A stretch of 64,000 nucleotides of DNA from the NCBI GenBank assembly GCA_947454705.1, contig CANGKZ010000003.1, positions 124,001 to 188,000 of the forward strand, written 5' to 3'. The stretch is from Verrucomicrobiota bacterium (GTDB lineage Bacteria > Verrucomicrobiota > Verrucomicrobiia > Limisphaerales > UBA9464). Shown in pieces: positions 18,559-29,260 of the stretch; position 1 is the stretch's first letter; each line of letters opens with the position of its first letter. Made by a program: the position numbers and the translations under genes. The notes under the pieces were generated by a model. The model saw only the letters and a list, made by a program, of their open reading frames with translations, was not told the DNA's origin and searched no databases.

Positions 18559-19644
18559 TCAGGGCTTGAGCTTCACCGCACGCTTGAGCGCCGCGCTGCG
18601 CACGGCGGCGTCCACGATTTCCTGGCCGATGCGGCTGATCGGGAGGCTCACCGGTCCCTCGAGCGGGATCTCGCGCTGGAGGCAGTGCAGGAGGTACTGG
18701 ACCGGATTCTGATTCGGCGCCTTGGTCGCGGGAGCGGCCACCTGGTGGGGCTTGGGCTTGCGACGGGTCTGGACCGTGACGTAGTCGTCGTAGTCGTAGC
18801 TGCTCACCGTGCCGTCGGTGCCGAGAATCACGAACCCGCACTTCGGCTGCGGTTGGATGATCCAGGGATCGGTGAAGGTGCCCCAGCGTGTTTCAAATTT
18901 GGAAAGGCCGTGGGCGTAGCGCGCCACCACGATGCTGTGCTCATCCACTTCCAGCCCCGCCGGTTCGTCCACGATGGCGGTCACCTCGATGGGGCGGCGT
19001 CCGCCCTGGTACCAGGTGCCGAGCGTGGTGCCGTAGCCGAGGTAATCGAGCAGCGATCCACCGCCGTGGGCCTTCTTGTAGAACCAGGAATGGGGCTTCT
19101 CCTTGGCCACCTGAGCGGGAGTCTTCTCGTCCTTGTCCGCGCCGTGGAATAGCGGACCGCGATTGCCGCCGATGTGCCAGACATTGAGCACCTCGCCGAT
19201 CGCGCCGGAGGAAACGATCTCATACGACTTGCGGTGCGAGGCGACCCACTGCAGCGGCCAGTTGATCATCAGGCGCTGATCGCCCTTCACCGCGGCGGTC
19301 ATGGCATCGGCCTCCTTGAGCGAGGCGGCGAACGGCTTTTCCACCATGATGTGCGGGCCGTACGGGGCCACCTTCTTCACCCACTCGCCGTGCTTCGACG
19401 CCGCGGGACAGAGGATCACCACGTCGGGACGCGTCTTTTCGAGGCACTCGCGGTAGTCGGTGAAGGCGCGGTCGCGGGAGACGAGCCCCTTGCGGACGGC
19501 TTCCTCCATGCGCTCGGGCTTTTCGTCGCTGATGCCCACGATCTCCGCGTTCGGATGCTCGTGGGTGTACCGCAACAGGTCACCCATGTGAAAATGGTCA
19601 AAATTGATGCCGGCGATTTTCCAGGTGCGCTTGCTCTGTTTCAT
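18559..19644 (-). CDS. Gfo/Idh/MocA family oxidoreductase
   Basis: 361-residue probable cytoplasmic NAD(P)-dependent sugar oxidoreductase, started at 19644 (MKQSKRTWKIAGINFDHFHMG). The Rossmann domain is N-terminal; its first loop (GINFDHFHMGDLL) departs from the usual GxGxxG. The conserved catalytic-lysine motif is present as MVEKPFA (about residues 98-104). GGGSLLDYLGYGTTL (about 198-212) corresponds to the family's second-domain GG-x-x-x-D-x-G/H motif. No signal peptide is seen, in contrast to the Tat-exported homologue at 60974-62317. First gene of the operon with the two glycosidases, which suggests modification of a released sugar. The 74 bases upstream contain no clear promoter. Confidence 0.88.
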   Translation of the reverse strand: MKQSKRTWKIAGINFDHFHMGDLLRYTHEHPNAEIVGISDEKPERMEEAVRKGLVSRDRAFTDYRECLEKTRPDVVILCPAASKHGEWVKKVAPYGPHIMVEKPFAASLKEADAMTAAVKGDQRLMINWPLQWVASHRKSYEIVSSGAIGEVLNVWHIGGNRGPLFHGADKDEKTPAQVAKEKPHSWFYKKAHGGGSLLDYLGYGTTLGTWYQGGRRPIEVTAIVDEPAGLEVDEHSIVVARYAHGLSKFETRWGTFTDPWIIQPQPKCGFVILGTDGTVSSYDYDDYVTVQTRRKPKPHQVAAPATKAPNQNPVQYLLHCLQREIPLEGPVSLPISRIGQEIVDAAVRSAALKRAVKLKP

Positions 19645-19718
19645 GGTGGTCGGTAGGGGCTCTAGAGTGGCGCGGAAGCCCTCCTGCGCGAAAGCAAAAT
19701 GCCGGGACTGCCGCCGAA

Positions 19719-21263
19719 TCAGCGCGGCCCCGCGTAATTCGCCAGAAGTTCCACGAGGGAATCGATCTCGCGTCGCGACGAGGCGGATCCCTCGGCGACG
19801 TACTGATTCACCAGGATGCTGAACGCGAGCGGTTCGCCCGAGGCCGAGGTCACGTAGCCGGAAAGCGCGTTGACGTGGCGAAGCGATCCGGTCTTGGCCC
19901 GGACATTTCCCTTGGTGGGCAACGCGGTGAAGCGCGTCTTCAGGGAACCATCCACTCCGCCGATCGGCAGCGACTCCATCCACTCCTTCGCCGCCCGGTG
20001 TCGCGCCATGAATTTCAACAGATTGACCACCGCGTGCGGCGTGACCGCGTTCTTCCGCGACAGGCCCGATCCCTCCTCGAAAAAGTACTCGGTCCGATGC
20101 AACCCGACGGCCGCGAGAAACGAATCCATTGCACGGAGGCCCGCAGCCTCGGTGGTGGACGCGGGAACGGAACGCTGCCGCGCTCCGACCTGAAGCAGGG
20201 CCAGCTGCGCGTGGAGGTTGTCCGACGGCTTCATCAACTCGCGGATCCGGAGCGACAGCGGAGCCGATGGAATCGCCGCCAACTCCTGCAATCCAGGCGG
20301 AGGAGAGGAGGACTTCGGATCAGAGCCGTAGCCACCGATCACGCGAATGCGTCCGCTGACCTGAACCCCCGCTGCTGCCAATCCCTCACGCACCGCCCGC
20401 GCGAAATACGCCGCGGCATCCACCACCGGCACCTCCGCGGATTCCGATCCGCCTTCGAAGGCGACCAAACCTGATACAGTCATGACGGCCACACCCGGCG
20501 GCATTTCCCAGGTGAGTTGGGATTCCTGGTTGGTCGTGCCGGTGATCACCCGATGCGTCACGGTGAGCAGCGGTGGATCTCCCGCAGCCGAAGCCGACGA
20601 CACCCACGGTGGATCCAGTCGCAAGGTCGCAGGCTGTCCCGGAGCGGGTCCGGGAGCGAAGGTGATGCGAACGCAATTATTGTTGAAGGTCAGCGGCGAA
20701 ACGGGCGGCGCATCGGAAACGGAAAGGTCATCCCAATTCCAACCGTTGCCATACGCGGGGCCGCGAAATCGGGTCACGTCGGCCACCAGGTCGCCCTTCA
20801 CCTGTTTGATTCCTGCGGCCTGGATGGCAGCCACCACCGGCTCGATGCCACGCTTCCATCCGCCCCCGCGCGCCCGTCCGGAAATCAGTGAATCCCCCTC
20901 GCCGCGGATCCAGAGATCACCGGCCAGGGTTCCATCGGCGGCAGGTTTCTCCATCGACAGCACCCGGGTGTTGAGACGATCGGCGGGCCCGAGTTGATCG
21001 AGGGCCAGCGCGCCGGTGAAGAGCTTGGTATTGGATGCCGGGACGAACAACCGGTCGGCATTGGTGGCGAACAACGTCTTGCCCGACTCCAACGAAATCA
21101 CCTCCACGCCCCAACTCGCCCCGGGGGCATGGGTGGCTGCCAGCCGGGCCGCGAGCCCTGCCTGTAGCGCGGCGATTGAGACGATCGGCGCCTCTGCGGC
21201 GATCCCCTGTCCGAGAAGTACCAGGAATGGAAATATCAATCCGAGGGGTTGGGGAATTCGCAT
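19719..21263 (-). CDS. dacB: D-alanyl-D-alanine carboxypeptidase/endopeptidase (PBP4/DacB type)
   Basis: 514-residue periplasmic class C low-molecular-mass penicillin-binding protein (peptidase S13). A signal peptide (MRIPQPLGLIFPFLVLLGQGIAA) is followed by the catalytic S77-N-T-K80 in VPASNTKLFTGALALDQLGP. The second motif is the SRKN of FEEGSGLSRKNAVTP, and the KTG motif occurs in VRAKTGSL. The long insertion between the first two motifs is typical of DacB. It trims or opens peptidoglycan cross-links. It lies 75 bases upstream of the oxidoreductase operon on the same strand but is functionally separate. Confidence 0.93.
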   Translation of the reverse strand: MRIPQPLGLIFPFLVLLGQGIAAEAPIVSIAALQAGLAARLAATHAPGASWGVEVISLESGKTLFATNADRLFVPASNTKLFTGALALDQLGPADRLNTRVLSMEKPAADGTLAGDLWIRGEGDSLISGRARGGGWKRGIEPVVAAIQAAGIKQVKGDLVADVTRFRGPAYGNGWNWDDLSVSDAPPVSPLTFNNNCVRITFAPGPAPGQPATLRLDPPWVSSASAAGDPPLLTVTHRVITGTTNQESQLTWEMPPGVAVMTVSGLVAFEGGSESAEVPVVDAAAYFARAVREGLAAAGVQVSGRIRVIGGYGSDPKSSSPPPGLQELAAIPSAPLSLRIRELMKPSDNLHAQLALLQVGARQRSVPASTTEAAGLRAMDSFLAAVGLHRTEYFFEEGSGLSRKNAVTPHAVVNLLKFMARHRAAKEWMESLPIGGVDGSLKTRFTALPTKGNVRAKTGSLRHVNALSGYVTSASGEPLAFSILVNQYVAEGSASSRREIDSLVELLANYAGPR

Positions 21264-21318
21264 CTTAGGAACAAAAGACTTTTGCCATTCGGTCCGGATC
21301 GCAATACAGGAATCGCCC

Positions 21319-21816
21319 GTGCATCCGTTGGATTACCCAGACCGCCATTTCGTCCGAGCCGCAGAAGGATGGCTGGAACTGGGGGATTCCGCCGAGGCCG
21401 CGCGCGAACTGAAGCTGGTTTCGCGTGCTGCGGAGGGACATCCCGACGTGCTGGAACTCCGCTGGAGGTTGCACGCCCTGCACGGGCAGTGGGATGATGC
21501 GCTCGAAGTCGCGGAGAAGGTCACCGCCATGGTGCCCGACCGCGCCTCGGGATGGATCCACCAGTCCTATTGCCTCCACGAATTAAAGCGCACCGGCGAG
21601 GCGTGGGAGCTTCTGCTCCAGAAGGTGGGAAAATTCCCGAAGGAATCCATCATCCCGTACAACCTCGCCTGTTACGCGTGTCAGATGGGTGACCTGGCCG
21701 CAGCCAAGGAATGGCTGCGCAAGGCGGCCAAACTGCGGACTCGCGAGGAGATCCGCGCCATGGCGGCGAATGATCCCGACCTGAGCCCGATTCGCGAATT
21801 TATCGAATCGCTCTAA
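21319..21816 (+). CDS. TPR-repeat protein
   Basis: 165 residues, most likely from GTG 21319 (protein MHPLDYPDRHFVRAAEGWLELGD), with CAGGA nine bases upstream; the frame is open further upstream but overlaps the divergent dacB gene. At least three tetratricopeptide-like units are visible: FVRAAEGWLELGDSAEAARELKLV, LRWRLHALHGQWDDALEVAEKV, and IPYNLACYACQMGDLAAAKEWLRKAA. No signal peptide. Probably a cytoplasmic protein-protein interaction module; partner unknown. Confidence 0.8.
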   Translation: MHPLDYPDRHFVRAAEGWLELGDSAEAARELKLVSRAAEGHPDVLELRWRLHALHGQWDDALEVAEKVTAMVPDRASGWIHQSYCLHELKRTGEAWELLLQKVGKFPKESIIPYNLACYACQMGDLAAAKEWLRKAAKLRTREEIRAMAANDPDLSPIREFIESL

Positions 21817-21828
21817 ATCAAGAGCAAG

Positions 21829-21849
21829 CGTCCCTGCAGCTCAGGGACG
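21829..21849. terminator. Hairpin between convergent genes
   Basis: CGTCCCTG and CAGGGACG form an 8-bp stem with a 5-base loop between the end of the TPR gene and the stop of the DUF1232 gene. There is no T-run; it may act as a shared weak terminator or 3' end stabiliser. Confidence 0.4.
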
Positions 21850-22245
21850 GCTGGTGATCTTTTCCCAATCCACATCGCGGCTTTCCGCGTAGGTGGCGAA
21901 GGCGCGCTCGTGAAGGATGAGCACCGCACGGGCGACGCTGGAATCATCGGCGCGGCCCATCACGCCCATCGCGTCGGGAATCAGGTCCATCTTGCGATGC
22001 GCATAGGTCAGTGCGAACACCGCAGCACTCAGAGCGTGGTAGGGCAGTTCCTTGTAGGCACCCTCGGCCACGTCCTCGACCACATCGGCCAGAAATTCGA
22101 GCTGATCGATGAGGTGCGGAAATTGGGGCGCGTGGATCTGGGCAAACTCAACCTTCCACATCGGGAGGCTGCGCAGCACTTTTTCCACCAAGGCCGGCGT
22201 CACCTGGGCCGCACCATGAGTCACGAAGTTGGCGATTTCTGACAT
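21841..22245 (-). CDS. DUF1232 (YkvA-like) protein
   Basis: 134 residues from the start at 22245 (MSEIANFVTHGAAQ); an alternative ATG at 22257 adds four residues. The C-terminal half carries the DUF1232 pattern: ALSAAVFALTYAHRKMDLIPDAMGVMGRADDSSVARAVLI, with the conserved D-L-I-P-D and downstream D-D. The family is widespread but of unknown function. No clear transmembrane segment except a moderately hydrophobic stretch before DLIPD. Confidence 0.75.
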   Translation of the reverse strand: MSEIANFVTHGAAQVTPALVEKVLRSLPMWKVEFAQIHAPQFPHLIDQLEFLADVVEDVAEGAYKELPYHALSAAVFALTYAHRKMDLIPDAMGVMGRADDSSVARAVLILHERAFATYAESRDVDWEKITSRP

Positions 22246-22440
22246 GGCCGCCACCATAGCGAGTCGACCGTGCCGCCACAACCCGCAACGCGTTTGTTTT
22301 CCGGCACCCACCCTCCATCCCAGACTTCGCACGTTGGAAACGAGACCGCTGACACCGTCCATTCCCGCGATAGAATGCTCTCCATGAAGTGTCCGCCCCC
22401 CGGAATCGGAGCGCTCCGATTCCGGTACCAACTCCGATGC

Positions 22441-23811
22441 ATGCCTCGGTGTCAGTTCTGGTTCGGATCTCCGCTTCTTCTCGCGTTTCTCTTCGCCCAC
22501 ATTGCGCTGTCAACAACGTGCCTCGGACAACGGGCGGGGCAGCGTCCGAATGTCGTGTTCATTTTGACCGACGACCAGGGCTACGGGGATCTCTCCCTGC
22601 ACGGACATCCGGTTCTCAAGACACCGAATCTCGATCGACTCGGTCGCGAGGGCGTGCGCTTCACGGATTTTCACGTCAGCCCCACGTGCTCCCCCACACG
22701 CGCGGCGCTGCTCACCGGCCGACACGAATTCCGCAACGGAGTCACCCACACCATTCTCGAACGCGAACGACTATCCCTCTCCGCCATTACGCTCGCCGAA
22801 GTGCTTCAATCGGCCGGATACATCACCGGCATCTTCGGGAAGTGGCATCTCGGCGACGAACCCGCGTACCAGCCCGATCGACGCGGCTTTCACGAGGTCT
22901 TCATCCACGGCGGCGGCGGCATCGGACAAACCTACCCCGGCTCCTGCGGTGACGCGCCGGGCAATCGCTATTTCGATCCCTCCATCCTCCACAACGGCAC
23001 CTTCGAACGCACCCGCGGCTATTGCACCGACGTCTTCTTCCAAGCCGCCACCCGCTGGATCGGACAGGTCCGAGGCACGCGCCCCTTCTTTGCCTACATC
23101 GCCTGCAACGCCCCGCACGCTCCACTCCAGGTCCGCCCCGAGGACGAAGCCCGCTACACCGGCCACTACACCAACGCACTCGCGGCAAAATACCTCGGCA
23201 TGGTCGCCAACATCGATGACAACGTCGGCCGCCTCCTCGATCAACTCGCCTTGTGGAATCTCGACCGCGAGACCCTGATCGTGTTCATGACCGACAATGG
23301 CTCCGACGGCGGCCTGCTCGCCAACTACAACGCCGGCATGCGCGGCGGTAAAGGTACCGCCTACCTCGGAGGCACCCGCGCCGTGAGTTTCTGGCGCTGG
23401 CCCGCCCGCCTGCAGCCCGGCGTTTGCCGTGCGCTATCCGCACACGTGGATGTTCTCCCCACCTTTCTCGAATTGACCGGCACCCGCCCCACTGCGCGTC
23501 TTGAGCGCCAGATCGAAGGACGATCCCTGGTCCCCTGGCTCAAACACCCCGACCAACCCGCCCCCGACCGAACCCTCTTCACCCATCTCGGACGCTGGCC
23601 CAAGGGAGCGGATCCGGAAACCGCCCGCTACCGGACCTGTTCGGTCCGGACTTCCCAGTGGCACCTCGTTTCCGCCAAGGGAGCCCAATCTCCCCGATGG
23701 GAATTGTTCGACATCCTCCAGGACCCCGGCGAGACCCGGGACGTCCAACTCGAGCACCCGGAGGTCCTCGCCGATCTCGCCCTCCGCTACGACCGCTGGA
23801 GGAATCGGTGA
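22441..23811 (+). CDS. Arylsulfatase-type sulfatase (Cys-type)
   Basis: 456-residue exported sulfatase. The start is uncertain: ATG 22441 gives a clean signal peptide (MPRCQFWFGSPLLLAFLFAHIALSTTCLG); ATGs at 22384 and 22375 are alternatives. The first conserved block is RPNVVFILTDDQGYGDLS with two metal-binding Asp. The modification site C83-S-P-T-R87 in SPTCSPTRAALLTGR is converted to formylglycine. GKWHLG and MTDNGSDGG are the other family blocks. It hydrolyses sulfate esters, probably on sulfated polysaccharide, in the periplasm or outside. The maturation enzyme (SUMF1-type or anSME) is not in this window. A possible small gene starts at its stop codon. Confidence 0.92.
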   Translation: MPRCQFWFGSPLLLAFLFAHIALSTTCLGQRAGQRPNVVFILTDDQGYGDLSLHGHPVLKTPNLDRLGREGVRFTDFHVSPTCSPTRAALLTGRHEFRNGVTHTILERERLSLSAITLAEVLQSAGYITGIFGKWHLGDEPAYQPDRRGFHEVFIHGGGGIGQTYPGSCGDAPGNRYFDPSILHNGTFERTRGYCTDVFFQAATRWIGQVRGTRPFFAYIACNAPHAPLQVRPEDEARYTGHYTNALAAKYLGMVANIDDNVGRLLDQLALWNLDRETLIVFMTDNGSDGGLLANYNAGMRGGKGTAYLGGTRAVSFWRWPARLQPGVCRALSAHVDVLPTFLELTGTRPTARLERQIEGRSLVPWLKHPDQPAPDRTLFTHLGRWPKGADPETARYRTCSVRTSQWHLVSAKGAQSPRWELFDILQDPGETRDVQLEHPEVLADLALRYDRWRNR

Positions 23812-23978
23812 CGCCCTTTGGAGTCAACGAATCGGCAACCGGCCCCCGGATCAATCCCTTCAAGACCCACTACTGGAAGCAATTCGGAGGCGGCCCCTCC
23901 CCGGCGGATCTGCGCGACATGGACCTCCTCCAAAACCCCGCCACCCGCCCCCCTTCCGTTCCCACTCGATCGCCGTGA
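23808..23978 (+). CDS. Possible 56-residue protein coupled to the sulfatase
   Basis: GTG 23808 overlaps the sulfatase stop in a GTGA arrangement, the classic sign of translational coupling. The frame encodes about 56 residues (TPFGVNESATGPRINPFKT... ending PSVPTRSP). Codon third positions are mostly G or C, as in neighbouring genes. No signal peptide, membrane helix or known motif is visible; it is rich in Pro and aromatic residues. It could be genuine or a chance open frame. Confidence 0.35.
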   Translation: MTPFGVNESATGPRINPFKTHYWKQFGGGPSPADLRDMDLLQNPATRPPSVPTRSP

Positions 23979-24102
23979 ACCCACGGTGAATCGACCGTGA
24001 ACAACATTGCATAAAAAGACCTCGTACCTCCGAGGGATTCGGCCACGCTGTGGGCTTCAAAAATGGCCCGAAAAACAGGGATTTTGCCTCGTTATCACCC
24101 AG

Positions 24103-24118
24103 TTGTGACTTTTCACAA
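24103..24118. promoter_or_regulatory. 16-bp palindrome TTGTGA-N4-TCACAA
   Basis: Perfect 6-bp arms around CTTT, about 220 bases upstream of nrdJ. The half-sites resemble CRP (TGTGA), but the 4-base spacing is that of FNR-type sites. It does not match the NrdR box. Inference only: a site for a Crp/Fnr-family regulator. Confidence 0.35.
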
Positions 24119-24138
24119 AAAACCGCTTGAAACCACAA

Positions 24139-24173
24139 CCTGTGGGGGTAGCTTGGAAGCCCACCCCTACAGG
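24139..24173 (+). promoter_or_regulatory. 11-bp stem hairpin in the nrdJ leader
   Basis: CCTGTGGGGGT (24139-24149) pairs with ACCCCTACAGG (24163-24173) with one G-T wobble, and the 13-base apical region can form a further 3-bp stem (GCT/AGC). Bases 24162-24166 (CACCC) can pair instead with GGGTG at 24176-24180, giving a mutually exclusive alternative. Confidence 0.5.
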
Positions 24174-24180
24174 ATGGGTG

Positions 24181-24219
24181 CCAAACGAGGTTAAAACAGC
24201 CTCTTTTGGGCCGTTTTTT
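24181..24219 (+). terminator. Terminator or attenuator upstream of nrdJ
   Basis: CCAAACGAGG (24181-24190) pairs with CCTCTTTTGG (24200-24209) with a single C-T mismatch and a 9-base loop; GCCG and a run of six T follow. This is a credible intrinsic terminator. It sits 200 bases after the last upstream reading frame and 120 bases before nrdJ, so it either ends the sulfatase transcript or attenuates nrdJ. The rest of 23979-24339 is AT-richer than its surroundings and shows no gene. Confidence 0.5.
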
Positions 24220-24339
24220 ACCATTTTTACCGGTTTGGCAGCGTATTTCGTGAAGGTGTCTTCTGGAATCCGCGGTCATCCAACATCGTCGCTTTTTATA
24301 CAACCCAAGTCAGCCAGACCCCCAGCCAAGCAACCAGCC

Positions 24340-27462
<3,123 letters not shown>

Positions 27463-27491
27463 GGATCACGTCTTGGATTGAAACCAACGCG

Positions 27492-27519
27492 AAAGCCGGG
27501 CCGAAAGGTCCGGCTTTTT
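27492..27519 (+). terminator. Rho-independent terminator of nrdJ
   Basis: AAAGCCGG-G-CC pairs with GG-T-CCGGCTTT around a GAAA tetraloop (an 11-bp stem including one G-T pair), followed by a T-rich tract (CTTTTTCGTTTTA). It lies 30 bases after the nrdJ stop. Confidence 0.9.
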
Positions 27520-27526
27520 CGTTTTA

Positions 27527-27545
27527 GTGGGCACGTCACGCCCAC
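27527..27545. repeat. Intergenic hairpin with CGTCA loop (copy 2)
   Basis: GTGGGC and GCCCAC form a 6-bp stem around ACGTCAC, directly after the nrdJ terminator. It shares its design with the elements at 5151-5170 and 47538-47554. Confidence 0.45.
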
Positions 27546-27606
27546 CTCCTCTGAACCGGGCAAGTGATGGCTCTTGCCAGCCTGTGCACAGGGGAGTCAA
27601 GTGGGC

Positions 27607-28491
27607 ATGGTTCGTCCGTTCCAACCCATGAACGCCCCACTCCCCCGGATCACTTACGCCACCTCACGCCCGGCCCGCCGCGGCTTCACCCTGATCGAGC
27701 TTCTGGTGGTGATCGCGATCATCGCGATTCTCGCCGGCATGCTTCTTCCCGCCCTCGGGAAGGCCAAAACCAAGGCCGAAGGCATCAAGTGCCTCGCAAA
27801 TCATCGACAGCTCCTCATCGGCTGGGCGATGTACATCCACGACAATCGGGATCAGCTGCCCTACGCCTACGCGGATGAAACCAACCCCGCCACGTCCGAC
27901 GGCGCCTGGGTTCAAGGCATCCTCCAGTGGGAGCAAAAACTCGGAAATGCCACCAGCCCGAAGGACAACTGGGATCTCACCTACCTCCAGCAAAGCCCGC
28001 TCTACACCTACACCGGTCAATCCAAGGACATCTGGAAATGCCCCGGCGATAAAACGATGGCCATCGACAAGGACAAGAAGCGCGTGCCGCGCATCCGGTC
28101 CATGTCCATGAGCATCTGGACCGGTGGCAACAAGGGAACCGACGGCGGATGGGGCCCGAAGTGGAACGTCTTCACCCGGCTCACCAGCTTCACTGATCCG
28201 GGTCCGACCATGACCTACGTGCTCCTCGACGAACGTGAGGACAGCATCAACGACGGATTCTTCGTGGTGTCGATGGAGGGATATCCCGATTCATCCAAGA
28301 CCACCATGGTGGATTGGCCCGCGGCCTATCACAACAAGGCGGGCGGCTTCTCCTTTGCGGATGGCCACGCTGAAACGCACAAGTGGGTCGATCCCCGCAC
28401 TTCTCCTCCGCTCGGGAAAATCAGCGCCACTTCGCAGCCCCGCAATCCCGACATTCTGTGGATGCAGGAGCATTCCACCCGCGCCAAATAA
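27607..28491 (+). CDS. Type II secretion pseudopilin-like protein (H-X9-DG type)
   Basis: 294 residues from ATG 27607 (MVRPFQPMNAPLP), with GGGGAG about 12 bases upstream; ATG 27628 is a good alternative. The prepilin peptidase site and helix are textbook: RRG-FTLIELLVVIAIIAILAGMLLPALGKAK, cleaved after Gly with Phe at +1. The body ends with YHNKAGGFSFADGHAETHKW, the H-X9-DG pattern of the very numerous planctomycete and verrucomicrobial pseudopilin-like proteins. It is expected to be processed by a prepilin peptidase (not in the window) and to sit in the inner membrane with its domain outside. Individual roles in this family are unknown. Confidence 0.9.
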   Translation: MVRPFQPMNAPLPRITYATSRPARRGFTLIELLVVIAIIAILAGMLLPALGKAKTKAEGIKCLANHRQLLIGWAMYIHDNRDQLPYAYADETNPATSDGAWVQGILQWEQKLGNATSPKDNWDLTYLQQSPLYTYTGQSKDIWKCPGDKTMAIDKDKKRVPRIRSMSMSIWTGGNKGTDGGWGPKWNVFTRLTSFTDPGPTMTYVLLDEREDSINDGFFVVSMEGYPDSSKTTMVDWPAAYHNKAGGFSFADGHAETHKWVDPRTSPPLGKISATSQPRNPDILWMQEHSTRAK

Positions 28492-28510
28492 TCAGCGACC
28501 CGCACGCGAT

Positions 28511-28560
28511 GGAGGCAACGGGGACAACCGATCCTGAAATCGAGTTGTCCCCAAGCCTCC
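28511..28560 (+). promoter_or_regulatory. Long compound hairpin upstream of leuD
   Basis: GGAGGC, GGGGACAAC and CGAT on the left pair in order with ATCG, GTTGTCCCC and GCCTCC on the right: 19 base pairs with a small internal loop (AAC/AA) and one bulged A, closed by CCTGAA. It ends 22 bases before the leuD start and has no T-run. It may be a leuD leader element or a 3' stabiliser of the pseudopilin transcript. Confidence 0.55.
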
Positions 28561-28582
28561 GGTAACGCATCTTGCCGCCGTC

Positions 28583-29134
28583 ATGAGCAAGTTCACCGGC
28601 CCGGTTTACGTCGTCCGCGACAACATCGATACCGACCAGATCATTTCCGCGAAGTACCTGAACCTCGTTCCCACCATCAAGGAGGAGTACGAGAAGCTCG
28701 GAAGCTTCGCCATGGAAGGTCTGCCGGATCAGGAATATCCGATCCGGTTCGTGAAGGCCGGTGCCACGGACACCGAGTTCCCGATTATCATTGCCGGCCG
28801 CAACTACGGCTGCGGCAGCTCGCGCGAACACGCTCCAATCGCTCTCGGAGCCGCAGAATGCCAGGCCGTGGTTGCTGAAAGCTTCGCCCGCATCTTCTTC
28901 CGCAACTGCGTCGCCACCGGCGAAGTCTATCCGGTCGAATGCGTCGAACGCCTGTGCGAGATCTTCAAGACCGGGGACGTCGCCACCGTGGACATCGATG
29001 CCAACACCATCACGCATCATGGCACCGGCGTCACTCACGCCCTCAAGCCCCTCGGTGAAGTCCGCCCCGTGGTGGACGCCGGCGGCATCTTCCAATACGC
29101 CCGCAAGGCCGGGATGATTCCGCAGGCTAGCTGA
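28583..29134 (+). CDS. leuD: 3-isopropylmalate dehydratase small subunit
   Basis: 183-residue small (swivel) subunit of isopropylmalate isomerase, second step of the leucine branch; it needs a LeuC large subunit carrying the 4Fe-4S cluster. The start region VVRDNIDTDQIISAKYL and GRNYGCGSSREHAPIALGAA (about residues 72-91) are diagnostic. The length fits the short archaeal-type/bacterial LeuD. leuC is not adjacent and not in this window, so the two subunits are encoded apart. The related homoaconitase small subunit cannot be fully excluded. A large hairpin lies in the leader. Confidence 0.88.
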   Translation: MSKFTGPVYVVRDNIDTDQIISAKYLNLVPTIKEEYEKLGSFAMEGLPDQEYPIRFVKAGATDTEFPIIIAGRNYGCGSSREHAPIALGAAECQAVVAESFARIFFRNCVATGEVYPVECVERLCEIFKTGDVATVDIDANTITHHGTGVTHALKPLGEVRPVVDAGGIFQYARKAGMIPQAS

Positions 29135-29260
29135 TCGGATCAGCAGCACTCAGCGTTGCTGAACGATGGCGGCGGGCGACGAGGCGCGATTCCAGAAAGT
29201 AACCTGCAATCGCGCAAGCAGCTGAACATGGGCGCGAAACTTGCAGTCTGTTCCGCCCAG

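Noticed and set aside
24001-24339. Cobalamin riboswitch or NrdR boxes before nrdJ
   Set aside because: No B12-box consensus and no NrdR-type 16-mer pair were seen; GGCCAC at 24048 is not in the right context.
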